Below, one piece after another: positions 1 to 7,069 of a stretch of DNA of 17,416 nucleotides. Each line of letters opens with the position of its first letter. Positions within the stretch are counted from its first letter, which is position 1. Source of the stretch: Clostridiales bacterium (GTDB lineage Bacteria; Bacillota; Clostridia; Lachnospirales; Lachnospiraceae); NCBI GenBank assembly GCA_012512995.1, contig JAAZDA010000347.1:1-17416 (forward strand). Reading direction: 5' to 3'. The translations under genes and the position numbers were made by a program. The notes beneath the pieces are model-generated. The model was given only the letters and a program-made list of their open reading frames with translations, did not search any database and was not told the origin of the DNA.

Positions 1-2
1 AT

Positions 3-710
3 TCTGCATTTGCTGATGCTGAAACCATAGCGCTTCTTATAAATTCTCTTCAGAGTGCCGGACTTGCAGATTTCAGGATCAGCATTGGAAATGCAGGATA
101 TTTTCGCGGGATCTGTGAAAACGCAGGAATAGATGAGGAGACTGAGTTTTCACTTAGAGAGTTTATTTCCGGTAAGAATTTCTTTGCGGCAGAAAAACTT
201 CTCGAGGAATCCGGGGCAGGCAGGGAAGTCAGCAGGAATCTTCTGGGAATCACTGAGCTCATCGGTTCGCAGGACGCTCTTGAAAGAGCGGAAGAATACG
301 CAGACAATGAAACGTCAATGGCAGCCGTAAAGAGACTCAGGGATGTTTACGAAGTGCTGGGACAGTACGGCCTTGAAAAGTTCGTCAGTTTTGACCTGTC
401 TATGCTCAGTAAATACAATTATTATACGGGCATAATTTTCAAAGGATTCACATATGGTGTAGGCGATGTGATAGCGACAGGCGGAAGGTATGACGATCTT
501 ATCGGCCGCTTCGGAAAGAATTCTCCTGCCGTAGGCTTCATGATACCTGTTGATGCACTGCTGGAAGCCATGAGTCGTCAGAAAATAAATGTGGAACTGC
601 CGGAGAAAGCGACTGTCATAAAGTACAATGAAGAGGATTATAAGAAAAAGCTTAAGAAGGCACAGGAACTGCGGTCAGAAGGCAAGTCAGTCCGCATGAT
701 GCCGGAATAA
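3..710 (+). CDS. hisZ: ATP phosphoribosyltransferase regulatory subunit HisZ (5' end missing)
   Basis: Open from the left edge of the window to TAA at 708-710, so only the C-terminal 235 residues are visible. HisZ is a histidyl-tRNA synthetase paralogue without aminoacylation activity that joins short-form HisG in the first step of histidine synthesis. The sequence shows the class II synthetase-like core, including YYTGIIFKGFTYG and the segment GGRYDDLIGRFG. The protein stops soon after this core and shows no HisRS-type anticodon-binding domain. The next gene, 14 bp downstream, is a short-form HisG of 213 residues, which needs HisZ; this is the main reason for preferring HisZ over HisS. The first ATG in this frame (318) is internal, since homologous sequence continues upstream to the window edge. 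Confidence 0.9.
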   Translation, partial: SAFADAETIALLINSLQSAGLADFRISIGNAGYFRGICENAGIDEETEFSLREFISGKNFFAAEKLLEESGAGREVSRNLLGITELIGSQDALERAEEYADNETSMAAVKRLRDVYEVLGQYGLEKFVSFDLSMLSKYNYYTGIIFKGFTYGVGDVIATGGRYDDLIGRFGKNSPAVGFMIPVDALLEAMSRQKINVELPEKATVIKYNEEDYKKKLKKAQELRSEGKSVRMMPE

Positions 711-724
711 TAACGGAGACAACT

Positions 725-1366
725 ATGGAAAAGAAGTATCTGACGGTGGCTCTTACCAAGGGGCGTCTCGCCGACAAAACTCTGGATCTTTTTGAAAAAA
801 TCGGGATAACTGTCGATGAGATGAAGGACAAAGGAACAAGGAAGCTGATCTTCACGAATGAAGAGACGGGACTTCGTTTCTTTCTGGCCAAGGGACCTGA
901 TGTTCCGACTTATGTTGAATACGGGGCAGCGGATATAGGCGTTGTGGGTTCTGACATAATCATGGAAGAAAAAAGGCGTGTGTATGAGGTGCTTGATCTT
1001 GGATTCGGAAAATGCAGGATGTGCGTCTGCGGTCCTGCTGAAGCAGGGGAACTTTTGAAGCATCACGAGATGATACGTGTCGCATCCAAGTATCCAAACA
1101 TCGCCCGCGATTATTTTTATAATATCAAGCAGCAGACGGTCGATATAATAAAGCTCAACGGATCTGTCGAACTGGGACCCATAGTCGGACTTTCGGATGT
1201 CATAGTAGATATTGTTGAGACGGGTTCCACGCTCAAAGAGAATGGTCTCAAAGTTCTTGAAGAGGTCTGCCCGCTGTCAGCCAGAATGATCGTCAATCAG
1301 GTATCGATGCAGATGGACACTGAACGCATCAGTAAACTCATCACTGATATAAGAGAACAATTGTGA
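725..1366 (+). CDS. hisG: ATP phosphoribosyltransferase catalytic subunit, short form (HisG_S)
   Basis: Condenses ATP with PRPP to give phosphoribosyl-ATP, the committed step of histidine synthesis, in the cytoplasm. The product is 213 residues, matching the short HisG class that lacks the C-terminal regulatory domain and works with HisZ. Family motifs visible are the N-terminal LTKGRLADKTLDL, the GAADIGVVGSDII segment, and the PRPP-binding loop DIVETGSTLKENGL in the C-terminal third. The ATG at 725 has a GGAG-type ribosome binding site at about 714 and lies 14 bp after hisZ. It ends with TGA, which matters for judging the TGA inside rpmA. Confidence 0.96.
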   Translation: MEKKYLTVALTKGRLADKTLDLFEKIGITVDEMKDKGTRKLIFTNEETGLRFFLAKGPDVPTYVEYGAADIGVVGSDIIMEEKRRVYEVLDLGFGKCRMCVCGPAEAGELLKHHEMIRVASKYPNIARDYFYNIKQQTVDIIKLNGSVELGPIVGLSDVIVDIVETGSTLKENGLKVLEEVCPLSARMIVNQVSMQMDTERISKLITDIREQL

Positions 1367-1393
1367 AATAACGCACCGGCAGGAAAGGCAATT

Positions 1394-2689
1394 ATGAGAA
1401 TCATAAAACTTACGGATGAAGAGCAGGATAAGGCACTTGCAGAGCTTCTCAAACGAAGCCCGGTAAACTACACGGAATATGAGAAAACGGTAGGCGACAT
1501 TATTTCAGATGTCAGAATGAACGGGGACAGTGCGCTGCTTCGGTTAGAGAAAAAATTTGACAAGTGCGATCTTGACGCAGAGTCAATCCGTGTAAATGAT
1601 GAAGAGATCGCTGAGGCATACAAAGAACTTGACCCGGCATTCCTGGATGTCATTAACAAGGCCTCCGAAAACATCAGAAGTTATCACAGCAAACAGGTGC
1701 AGCAGAGCTGGATAACAACAAGCCCTGACGGAGTTATTCTCGGTCAGAAGATCACACCTATTGCCATATCCGGATGCTATGTTCCCGGCGGAAGGGCAGT
1801 ATATCCTTCCAGCGTGCTCATGAATGTCATCCCGGCGAAGGTGGCGGGTGTTGAACGCATAATTGTCTGCACACCTCCAAACGCGCAGGGAAAGGCTCCT
1901 GCGGGCACTATAGTCGCCGCTGATATAGCAGGCGCTGACGAAATATATAAAGTCGGCGGTGCTCAGGCAATAGCAGCAATGGCATTCGGGACGGAGAGCA
2001 TTCCCAGAGTTGATAAGATCACAGGCCCCGGCAATATGTATGTGGCTCTCGCAAAGAAAGCATGTTTCGGATACACAGGCATAGATTCAGTGGCAGGACC
2101 GAGCGAAATACTTGTTTTGGCTGATGATACGGCGAACCCGCGCTTTGTGGCAGCAGATCTCCTGAGCCAGGCGGAACATGATCCTCTTGCCAGTGCAATA
2201 TTGTTGACAACTAGCGACAGGCTGGCACACGCTGTTTCGGATGAGATAGATAAGTTCATGAAGACGCTGTCAAGAGCTGAGATAATACAGCAGTCACTGG
2301 ATAATTACGGATATCTCTTCGTGGGTGACACGATGGATCAGCTCATAGATGCGGCAAACGCAATAGCGTCGGAACATATGGAAATAATGACAGAAAATCC
2401 GTTCGAGGTCATGACTAAGATAAAGAATGCAGGAGCGATCTTCCTCGGGAGTTACAGCTCTGAGCCACTGGGGGATTATTTTGCAGGACCTAATCATATA
2501 CTTCCGACTAACGGGACCGCGAGGTTCTTCTCACCGCTCGGAGTGGATCAGTTCATAAAGAAGAGTAGCATTATTTCGTATTCAAAGGATGCTCTTTCAA
2601 AGGTGGAAGGGGATATCGAGCTCTTCGCTGAGAATGAGGGACTTACGGCACACGCAAATTCGATTAAAGTCAGATTTGATAATGAATGA
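1394..2689 (+). CDS. hisD: Histidinol dehydrogenase
   Basis: Catalyses the last two steps of histidine synthesis, oxidising L-histidinol to L-histidine with two NAD+, using zinc. The 431-residue length is normal for the family. Recognisable blocks run in order: the CYVPGGRAVYPSSVLMNV segment, GGAQAIAAMAFGTESIP, KITGPGNMYVALAKK, AGPSEILVLAD, LLSQAEHDPLASAIL with the zinc and substrate residues Gln and His, SEHMEIM, and GPNHILPTNGTARF near the C terminus. The start has an AGGAAAGG ribosome binding site just upstream. It sits 27 bp after hisG in the same operon, 33 bp before hisB, and ends in TGA. Confidence 0.97.
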   Translation: MRIIKLTDEEQDKALAELLKRSPVNYTEYEKTVGDIISDVRMNGDSALLRLEKKFDKCDLDAESIRVNDEEIAEAYKELDPAFLDVINKASENIRSYHSKQVQQSWITTSPDGVILGQKITPIAISGCYVPGGRAVYPSSVLMNVIPAKVAGVERIIVCTPPNAQGKAPAGTIVAADIAGADEIYKVGGAQAIAAMAFGTESIPRVDKITGPGNMYVALAKKACFGYTGIDSVAGPSEILVLADDTANPRFVAADLLSQAEHDPLASAILLTTSDRLAHAVSDEIDKFMKTLSRAEIIQQSLDNYGYLFVGDTMDQLIDAANAIASEHMEIMTENPFEVMTKIKNAGAIFLGSYSSEPLGDYFAGPNHILPTNGTARFFSPLGVDQFIKKSSIISYSKDALSKVEGDIELFAENEGLTAHANSIKVRFDNE

Positions 2690-2722
2690 TCTGAGCCGGG
2701 AGGCTCTGTTACGGAGGCGGGT

Positions 2723-3310
2723 ATGAGGACTGCAAAGATAACAAGGAAGACCGGCGAGACTGATATAAAGCTTAAGCTAAATCTTGACGGACAGGGAAAA
2801 GCTGAAACAGACACAGGAATAGGCTTTTTTGATCATATGATTGATGCGTTTGCAAGACACGGGATGTTTGATGTCGATCTCAAGGTAAAAGGTGATCTTA
2901 ACGTTGACGGTCATCACAGCGTTGAGGATACCGGGATCGTGCTCGGTGAAGCAATACGCAAGGCTGTCGGAGACAAGAAGGGAATCAGCAGATACGGATA
3001 TTTCGTACTGCCGATGGACGAGGCCCTTGTTGTCTGTGCTATTGATCTGTGCGGCAGACCATATTATGTCAGCGATGCCAGATTTCCCTCGGGGATGGTC
3101 GGAGATTTTGACACAGAGCTTGTAAATGAATTCTTCTATGCGGTATCATATTCTGGCGCAATGAATCTGCACTTCCGTGTTCTTTCAGGTAACAACACAC
3201 ACCATATCATTGAGGCAATGTTCAAAGCTTTTTCAAAAGCCCTTGATATGGCTGTAAGCGTGGACCCGAGGATAACTGATGTGCTCAGCACCAAAGGTGT
3301 TTTGGAATAA
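2723..3310 (+). CDS. hisB: Imidazoleglycerol-phosphate dehydratase
   Basis: Dehydrates imidazole glycerol phosphate to imidazole acetol phosphate, using manganese. At 195 residues it is the monofunctional form, without the phosphatase domain fused to HisB in enterobacteria. The paired metal-binding motifs are clear: FFDHMIDAFARHG near residue 35, DGHHSVEDTGIVLGEA near 65, and the C-terminal NNTHHIIEAMFKAF. A strong GGAGG ribosome binding site precedes the ATG. The gene lies between hisD and the HisI/HisE fusion with short gaps, consistent with one transcript. Confidence 0.97.
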   Translation: MRTAKITRKTGETDIKLKLNLDGQGKAETDTGIGFFDHMIDAFARHGMFDVDLKVKGDLNVDGHHSVEDTGIVLGEAIRKAVGDKKGISRYGYFVLPMDEALVVCAIDLCGRPYYVSDARFPSGMVGDFDTELVNEFFYAVSYSGAMNLHFRVLSGNNTHHIIEAMFKAFSKALDMAVSVDPRITDVLSTKGVLE

Positions 3311-3322
3311 GGGGTTTTGACA

Positions 3323-4648
3323 ATGACTGACAACAAAAAGTACAAGAAATTCATACCGTGTATTACATTGCTTCGTGGAAATGCAGTAAGAGGGTTGAAG
3401 GACGATACAATTGTTTCGACTGATCCGACGGCTCTGGCCAAAACATATGCACACGCAAATATTGATGCCATCATAGTCTTTGACAGGTCGGCTGACGGGA
3501 GCGACGCCGAGCATGATGCCGCGATAGAGCAGATAAGAGAAATATCGGCTGCAGTGCATGTCCCGGTCATCGGAGCCGGGCACATAAATCGCATGGAGGA
3601 TGTCAAAAAGCTTATATATGCAGGATGCTCATCCTGTGCACTTAATTATTCCAAACAGAGCAATATAGATCTTACAAAAGAAGTCTCGGATAAGTTCGGC
3701 AGGGACAAGATCTCAGTATGCTACAGACATACTGATGATGTGCGGAGCAATAAGGAACTGATCGAAAAGTATGTTAAGCAGATGATCCTCATTGATGCCG
3801 ACGGGGTAGGTGATGTCAAGCACTTCGAGGGGATGCCGACTGTTATAGACATTCCTGATGTTTCCCTTGATAAAATAATCGAGCTTCTTGGATATGAAAG
3901 TATAGACGGAATAACAGGAAATGCGGTAAATGATAATATCGACCAGCTTTCTGATGTTAAAAAGCTGTGTTCAGACAATGGTATTGCAGTGAACAAGCCG
4001 GCTGCAGAGTACAAATGGTCTGACCTCAAAAAGGGAAGTGACGGTCTTGTTCCGGTCGTGGTCCAGGAAGACTCCACTGACCAGGTGCTCATGGTCGCAT
4101 ACATGAATGAAGAGTCATATAACATGACGATCCAGACCGGGGTAATGACTTATTATTCGAGAAGCAGGCAGGAACTCTGGGTAAAAGGCGAAACAAGCGG
4201 TCATTACCAGTATGTGCGTTCCATTTTTGCTGACTGCGATCTCGACACTCTGCTGGCCAAAGTGGATCAGATAGGTGCGGCCTGTCACACCGGTTCGCAC
4301 TCATGTTTTTTCAACAGGGATTATCAGACTGGGGAACCCAGAAATAACCCGGAAAAGGTGCTTGAAGAGGTGTACGACGTCATACAGGATAGAAAGATCC
4401 ATCCCAAAGAGGGCTCATATACAGATTATCTTTTTGAAAAAGGAATAGACAAACAGCTCAAGAAGCTTGGAGAAGAATCAACAGAGATAGTAATAGCGGC
4501 CAAAAATCCGGACAAGACAGACCTTGTCTATGAGATGGCGGATTATCTGTATCACATGATGGTCGTTATGGCAACGCGCGATGTGAGCTGGAAGGACATA
4601 ACGGAAGAACTTGCAAGAAGAGAGCAGAGTAAAAAGCAGGAATCATGA
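3323..4648 (+). CDS. hisI: Degenerate HisA/HisF-like barrel fused to HisI (PR-AMP cyclohydrolase) and HisE (PR-ATP diphosphatase)
   Basis: The 441-residue protein has three parts. Residues about 5-225 resemble a HisF/HisA TIM barrel. Residues 240-333 are HisI, with SRSRQELWVKGETSG at 279-293 and zinc/catalytic residues D304, C305, D306, C321 and C328. Residues 345-436 are HisE, with EESTE at 384-388 and E404/D407 in EMAD. HisI and HisE perform steps 2 and 3 of histidine synthesis and look intact. In the barrel, the position of HisF Asp11 is Thr15 (IPCITLL) and the second catalytic Asp aligns with a Tyr/Arg stretch (SVCYRHT), so this domain is probably not a working HisF; that alignment is by eye. 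ATG 3323 is chosen over TTG 3317 because the AAGGGG ribosome binding site at 3309-3314 is too close to 3317. HisI and HisE are certain; the barrel's role is unknown. Confidence 0.92.
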   Translation: MTDNKKYKKFIPCITLLRGNAVRGLKDDTIVSTDPTALAKTYAHANIDAIIVFDRSADGSDAEHDAAIEQIREISAAVHVPVIGAGHINRMEDVKKLIYAGCSSCALNYSKQSNIDLTKEVSDKFGRDKISVCYRHTDDVRSNKELIEKYVKQMILIDADGVGDVKHFEGMPTVIDIPDVSLDKIIELLGYESIDGITGNAVNDNIDQLSDVKKLCSDNGIAVNKPAAEYKWSDLKKGSDGLVPVVVQEDSTDQVLMVAYMNEESYNMTIQTGVMTYYSRSRQELWVKGETSGHYQYVRSIFADCDLDTLLAKVDQIGAACHTGSHSCFFNRDYQTGEPRNNPEKVLEEVYDVIQDRKIHPKEGSYTDYLFEKGIDKQLKKLGEESTEIVIAAKNPDKTDLVYEMADYLYHMMVVMATRDVSWKDITEELARREQSKKQES

Positions 4649-5868
4649 GAATTGTAATAGCAGCGGAAAACGGGAAGAACCTCGGTTTCCTTTTGGACAA
4701 CAGCAGACTTCTGGAGGTGTTTCCGGCTGATGACGCGCCGGGAACATTTCATGTAGGGGACATTATTCTGGGCCGGGTGCGCGATGTAGTGCCTTCATTG
4801 AAAGCCTGTTTTGTAAACATAACTATGTCAGGTGATAAACATGCGGATATGGCGGCTGGTTTTCTGCCGTTTTATGACTGCGTGGGAGTAAATGCCGTAA
4901 TGAAGCCTGAAACTGTGTTGCCGGTGCAGATAACAGCCATGCCGTCCGGCTCAAAACCCTGCAGACTATCCGCAAAACTGAATATTGCCGGCAAGTACTG
5001 CGTTGTCGGGAACGGAATTTCAGGTGTGAGTATTTCGAGAAAACTTGACAACATAGTTTCGTCTTCACTGAAAGACATTGTGAGTTCATCTAAAGAAGCC
5101 GGGAGCCTCAAAGCCCACGGATTTGGCGTGATAGTCAGGACGAATGCAGGTCGTTTCGCGACAGCTGATGCAGAAGGATCAGAAAATATAGAGATCCTTC
5201 TTGGCGAGATAAGCGAACTTGATTCGCAGCTGGCAGAAATAATTGCAGATTCCAGAACAAGGGTACAGGGAACAGTTCTGTATTCCAGCCCTGGATTACT
5301 GGCGCAGAAAATAATGAATAATGAACCGGAAGAAGTCCTTATTGATGAAAGTGCCGTGAATAATTGTTTTGATCTGCATAACATTTCTATTCAAGGCGAA
5401 ACAAGAAAAGTCGCTGGTTCAATGGCTGTAATGGGAATAAAAAGACAGCTGGATGAGGGACTCGCGCGAAGAGTATGGCTTAAGTCAGGCGCCTATCTTG
5501 TGATTGATCATACTGAATCCCTTACTGCTGTAGATGTCAACTCCGGCAAAGCTGTCATAAAAGGACGAAGAAATGATGATGCCGTGGCTGCAAAGATGGC
5601 GTATGATGTCAACAAAGAAGCCGCATATGAGGTGTTCAGACAGATGCGGCTGCGTAACATTTCGGGCATGATCCTTGTTGATTTCATAAATATGGACAGT
5701 GAATACACGGATAAGCTTTCTGCAATTCTGAATTCACTGGCTGATAAGGATCCTGTTCACGCGGGTTTTGTGGACTTCACCGGACTTGGACTCGCTGAAA
5801 TCACCAGAAAAAAAGAAGGTCAGCGTCTTGAAGAATTAATTGTTGACACGGCGGGTGCAAAACTGTAA
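4645..5868 (+). CDS. Ribonuclease E/G family endoribonuclease, short form
   Basis: Endoribonuclease of the RNase E/G family, which processes rRNA and mRNA. Visible parts are an N-terminal S1-like region (GDIILGRVRDVVPSLKACFVNI, residues 38-59), a 5'-sensor and RNase H-like region containing GFGVIVRTNAG (159-169), and a catalytic segment with SLTAVDVNSGK (D297, N299) and GMILVDFINM (D346), the expected Mg-binding residues. It continues through GLGLAEITRKK at 380-390 and stops at 407 residues. The CPxC zinc-link motif and the rest of an RNase G C terminus are absent. The ATG overlaps the stop of the His fusion (ATGA), implying translational coupling. Gram-positive rng often precedes rplU, as here. 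The symbol is left empty because E or G subtype cannot be decided from this form. Confidence 0.88.
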   Translation: MRIVIAAENGKNLGFLLDNSRLLEVFPADDAPGTFHVGDIILGRVRDVVPSLKACFVNITMSGDKHADMAAGFLPFYDCVGVNAVMKPETVLPVQITAMPSGSKPCRLSAKLNIAGKYCVVGNGISGVSISRKLDNIVSSSLKDIVSSSKEAGSLKAHGFGVIVRTNAGRFATADAEGSENIEILLGEISELDSQLAEIIADSRTRVQGTVLYSSPGLLAQKIMNNEPEEVLIDESAVNNCFDLHNISIQGETRKVAGSMAVMGIKRQLDEGLARRVWLKSGAYLVIDHTESLTAVDVNSGKAVIKGRRNDDAVAAKMAYDVNKEAAYEVFRQMRLRNISGMILVDFINMDSEYTDKLSAILNSLADKDPVHAGFVDFTGLGLAEITRKKEGQRLEELIVDTAGAKL

Positions 5869-5871
5869 TAT
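5843..5871 (+). promoter_or_regulatory. Putative sigma-A promoter for rplU-prp-rpmA, inside the 3' end of the RNase gene
   Basis: A perfect -35 TTGACA lies at 5843-5848, followed after 17 bp by TAATAT at 5866-5871 (4 of 6 matches to the consensus; TATAAC at 5869 is an alternative). Transcription would start near 5878 and give a leader of about 140 nt before rplU, which fits the leader structure described next. Inferred from sequence alone. Confidence 0.5.
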
Positions 5872-5877
5872 AACATG

Positions 5878-6020
5878 GTATGTGCCGCATGGTGGGGCAG
5901 GATGACAACGTATCGTAGTAAAAAACTGTCAGGTACTGCAGTTTTCCAAAAAGAGCAGAACATTGAATGATGATATCTGCCGCCAAAGCCAGCGAGTATT
6001 CATTAAAAGGAGGTACCTTT
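5878..6020 (+). ncRNA. Probable L21 leader (cis-regulatory RNA upstream of rplU)
   Basis: An untranslated stretch of about 140 nt between the RNase stop and the rplU start. Position and size match the L21 leader family of Firmicutes, thought to mediate autoregulation of the operon. Two pairings are visible: a hairpin AAAACTG (5922-5928) with CAGTTTT (5939-5945), and a longer-range pairing GGCAG (5896-5900) with CTGCC (5977-5981) that encloses it. The ribosome binding site AAAGGAGG (6006-6013) lies outside the enclosed part. Assignment is by context plus these stems; it was not compared with a covariance model. Confidence 0.5.
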
Positions 6021-6326
6021 ATGTACGCGATTATTGCAACAGGAGGCAAACAGTACAAGGTTTCAGAAGGCGATGTAGTCAGAGTCGAGAAACTTGATTG
6101 TGAGCCCGGGAAAACAGTCACATTTGATCAGGTCCTTGCGATCAGTGGTGACACTCTGAAAGTGGCAGGCGATGTAGCAGGAGCAACTGTTACCGGAACT
6201 GTTATGGATCAGGGTAAAGCTAAGAAAGTAATCGTTTATAAGTACAAGCCGAAGACCGGATATCACAAGAAAAACGGTCATAGACAGGCTTATACAGCAG
6301 TCAAGATCGATAAGATCAACGCATGA
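6021..6326 (+). CDS. rplU: 50S ribosomal protein L21 (bL21)
   Basis: Large-subunit ribosomal protein that binds 23S rRNA. The 101-residue protein starts MYAIIATGGKQYKVSEGD and ends with the conserved KYKPKTGYHKKNGHRQAYT block, the usual length for bL21. The start is set by the strong AAAGGAGG at 6006-6013 before ATG 6021; the longer reading from 5967 runs into the leader RNA and lacks family similarity. First gene of rplU-prp-rpmA. It ends with TGA. Confidence 0.97.
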   Translation: MYAIIATGGKQYKVSEGDVVRVEKLDCEPGKTVTFDQVLAISGDTLKVAGDVAGATVTGTVMDQGKAKKVIVYKYKPKTGYHKKNGHRQAYTAVKIDKINA

Positions 6327-6339
6327 TCAGACAAAAGAG

Positions 6340-6672
6340 ATGATCAGGATTCAGATAGAAAAAAACAGGAACGGAAGTTATCGTTCATTCGTCTGCAAGG
6401 GTCACGCAGATTACGCGAAGGAAGGTTCTGATGTTGTATGTGCCGGTGTTTCAGCACTGGTGATAAACACAGTAAACTGCCTTGAGGATCTGCTGGGAGA
6501 GAAGATCTCAGTGGCATTTGACGAAAAGAACGGCGGAGATATAGAATGCAGACTGCTCGATATACCTTCTGAGAAAGCTTCTTTCCTTATCGATTGCATG
6601 ATCCACGGATTTGACTGGATCATCGGGCAGTACGGCAGAAAATATCTGGATTATGAAATTAAGGAGGCGTAA
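6340..6672 (+). CDS. prp: Ribosomal-processing cysteine protease Prp (YsxB family)
   Basis: Cysteine protease that removes the N-terminal extension of L27 in Firmicutes before L27 works in the ribosome. The 110-residue protein carries the catalytic pair in the motif GHADYAKEGSDVVCAGVSAL: His22 and Cys34, the same numbering as described for the Staphylococcus aureus enzyme. Its usual position between rplU and rpmA is kept, 13 bp after rplU and 2 bp before rpmA. Its substrate sequence is present in the next gene (LDLQFFA followed by HKKG), so enzyme and target match. Confidence 0.95.
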   Translation: MIRIQIEKNRNGSYRSFVCKGHADYAKEGSDVVCAGVSALVINTVNCLEDLLGEKISVAFDEKNGGDIECRLLDIPSEKASFLIDCMIHGFDWIIGQYGRKYLDYEIKEA

Positions 6673-6674
6673 CA

Positions 6675-6962
6675 ATGTTAAATTTAGACCTTCAATTCTT
6701 CGCTCATAAAAAGGGACTCGGCTCTACAAAGAACGGCCGTGATTCCAATTCCAAGTGACTTGGAGCGAAAAGAGCTGACGGGCAGTTCGTAAAAGCCGGC
6801 AACATACTATACAGACAGCGCGGAACTAAGATCCATCCCGGCACTAATGTCGGAATCGGCGGGGATGATACCCTGTTCGCAAAAGCTGACGGAGTTCTGA
6901 GATATGAACGCGTAGGCAAGACCGATACAAGAGCTTCTGTCCATCCGGTCGAGGACAAGTAA
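6675..6962 (+). CDS. rpmA: 50S ribosomal protein L27 (bL27), interrupted by an in-frame TGA at codon 28
   Basis: L27 reaches the peptidyl-transferase centre and helps position tRNA. Reading ATG 6675 to TAA 6960-6962 gives 95 codons that align with bL27 along the whole length: MLNLDLQFFA extension, HKKGLGSTKNGRDSNSK, then LGAKRADGQFV, QRGTKIHPGTNVG, GGDDTLFAKADGV and a C terminus at VHPVEDK. The extension ends at FFA (residue 10), the Prp cleavage site. The exception is codon 28, TGA at 6756-6758, where L27 has Arg (normally SKRLG). One base change from CGA or AGA explains it. There is no frameshift and no second stop, and no ATG, GTG or TTG follows within the next ten codons for reinitiation. 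GGAGG at 6663-6667 gives a good start. It could be a sequencing error, a recent nonsense mutation or readthrough. Confidence 0.93.
6756..6758 (+). other. In-frame TGA replacing the conserved Arg28 codon of rpmA
   Basis: The codon sits between AAG (Lys27) and CTT (Leu29) in an otherwise intact L27 frame. TGA is an ordinary stop for hisG, hisD, the HisI/E fusion, rplU, obgE, yhbY, the LysM gene, the recombinase and the alpha-galactosidase, so general TGA reassignment is excluded. The next base is C, a context reported to favour UGA readthrough in bacteria (general knowledge, not shown here). Confidence 0.9.
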
Positions 6963-6978
6963 GTAAAAGAGTTTTTAC

Positions 6979-7013
6979 GGGCTTCGGACAATGCTCCGGA
7001 GCCTTTTTGTTTT
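6979..7013 (+). terminator. Intrinsic terminator after rpmA
   Basis: GGCTTCGGA (6980-6988) pairs with TCCGGAGCC (6995-7003) through nine base pairs including one G-T wobble. The loop is CAATGC and a T-rich tract TTTTTGTTTTGTT follows. It lies 17 bp after the rpmA stop and would end the rplU operon, with obgE needing its own promoter or readthrough. Confidence 0.85.
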
Positions 7014-7028
7014 GTTGGAACAGGATGT

Positions 7029-7049
7029 CCGGTGATCAGTAATCGCCGG
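7029..7049 (+). other. Hairpin in the obgE leader
   Basis: CCGGTGAT (7029-7036) pairs with ATCGCCGG (7042-7049), with one G-T wobble and a CAGTA loop. It ends 6 bp before the GGAG ribosome binding site of obgE. There is no T tract, so it is not a terminator; a role in mRNA stability or translation is possible but unproven. Confidence 0.4.
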
Positions 7050-7069
7050 CAATATGGAGATATAAAATA

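Noticed and set aside
3..710. Histidyl-tRNA synthetase (hisS) as the identity of the first gene.
   Set aside because: The protein ends soon after the catalytic-like core without an anticodon-binding domain, and it directly precedes a short-form hisG, which requires HisZ.
6759..6800. A selenocysteine (SECIS) signal for the TGA in rpmA: GAGCTG (6772-6777) pairs with CAGTTC (6783-6788) around ACGGG, 13 bases after the TGA.
   Set aside because: The spacing is close to that of bacterial SECIS elements, but the loop lacks G in its first two positions, the bases encode conserved L27 residues (RADGQF), and a selenocysteine in place of a structural arginine makes no chemical sense.
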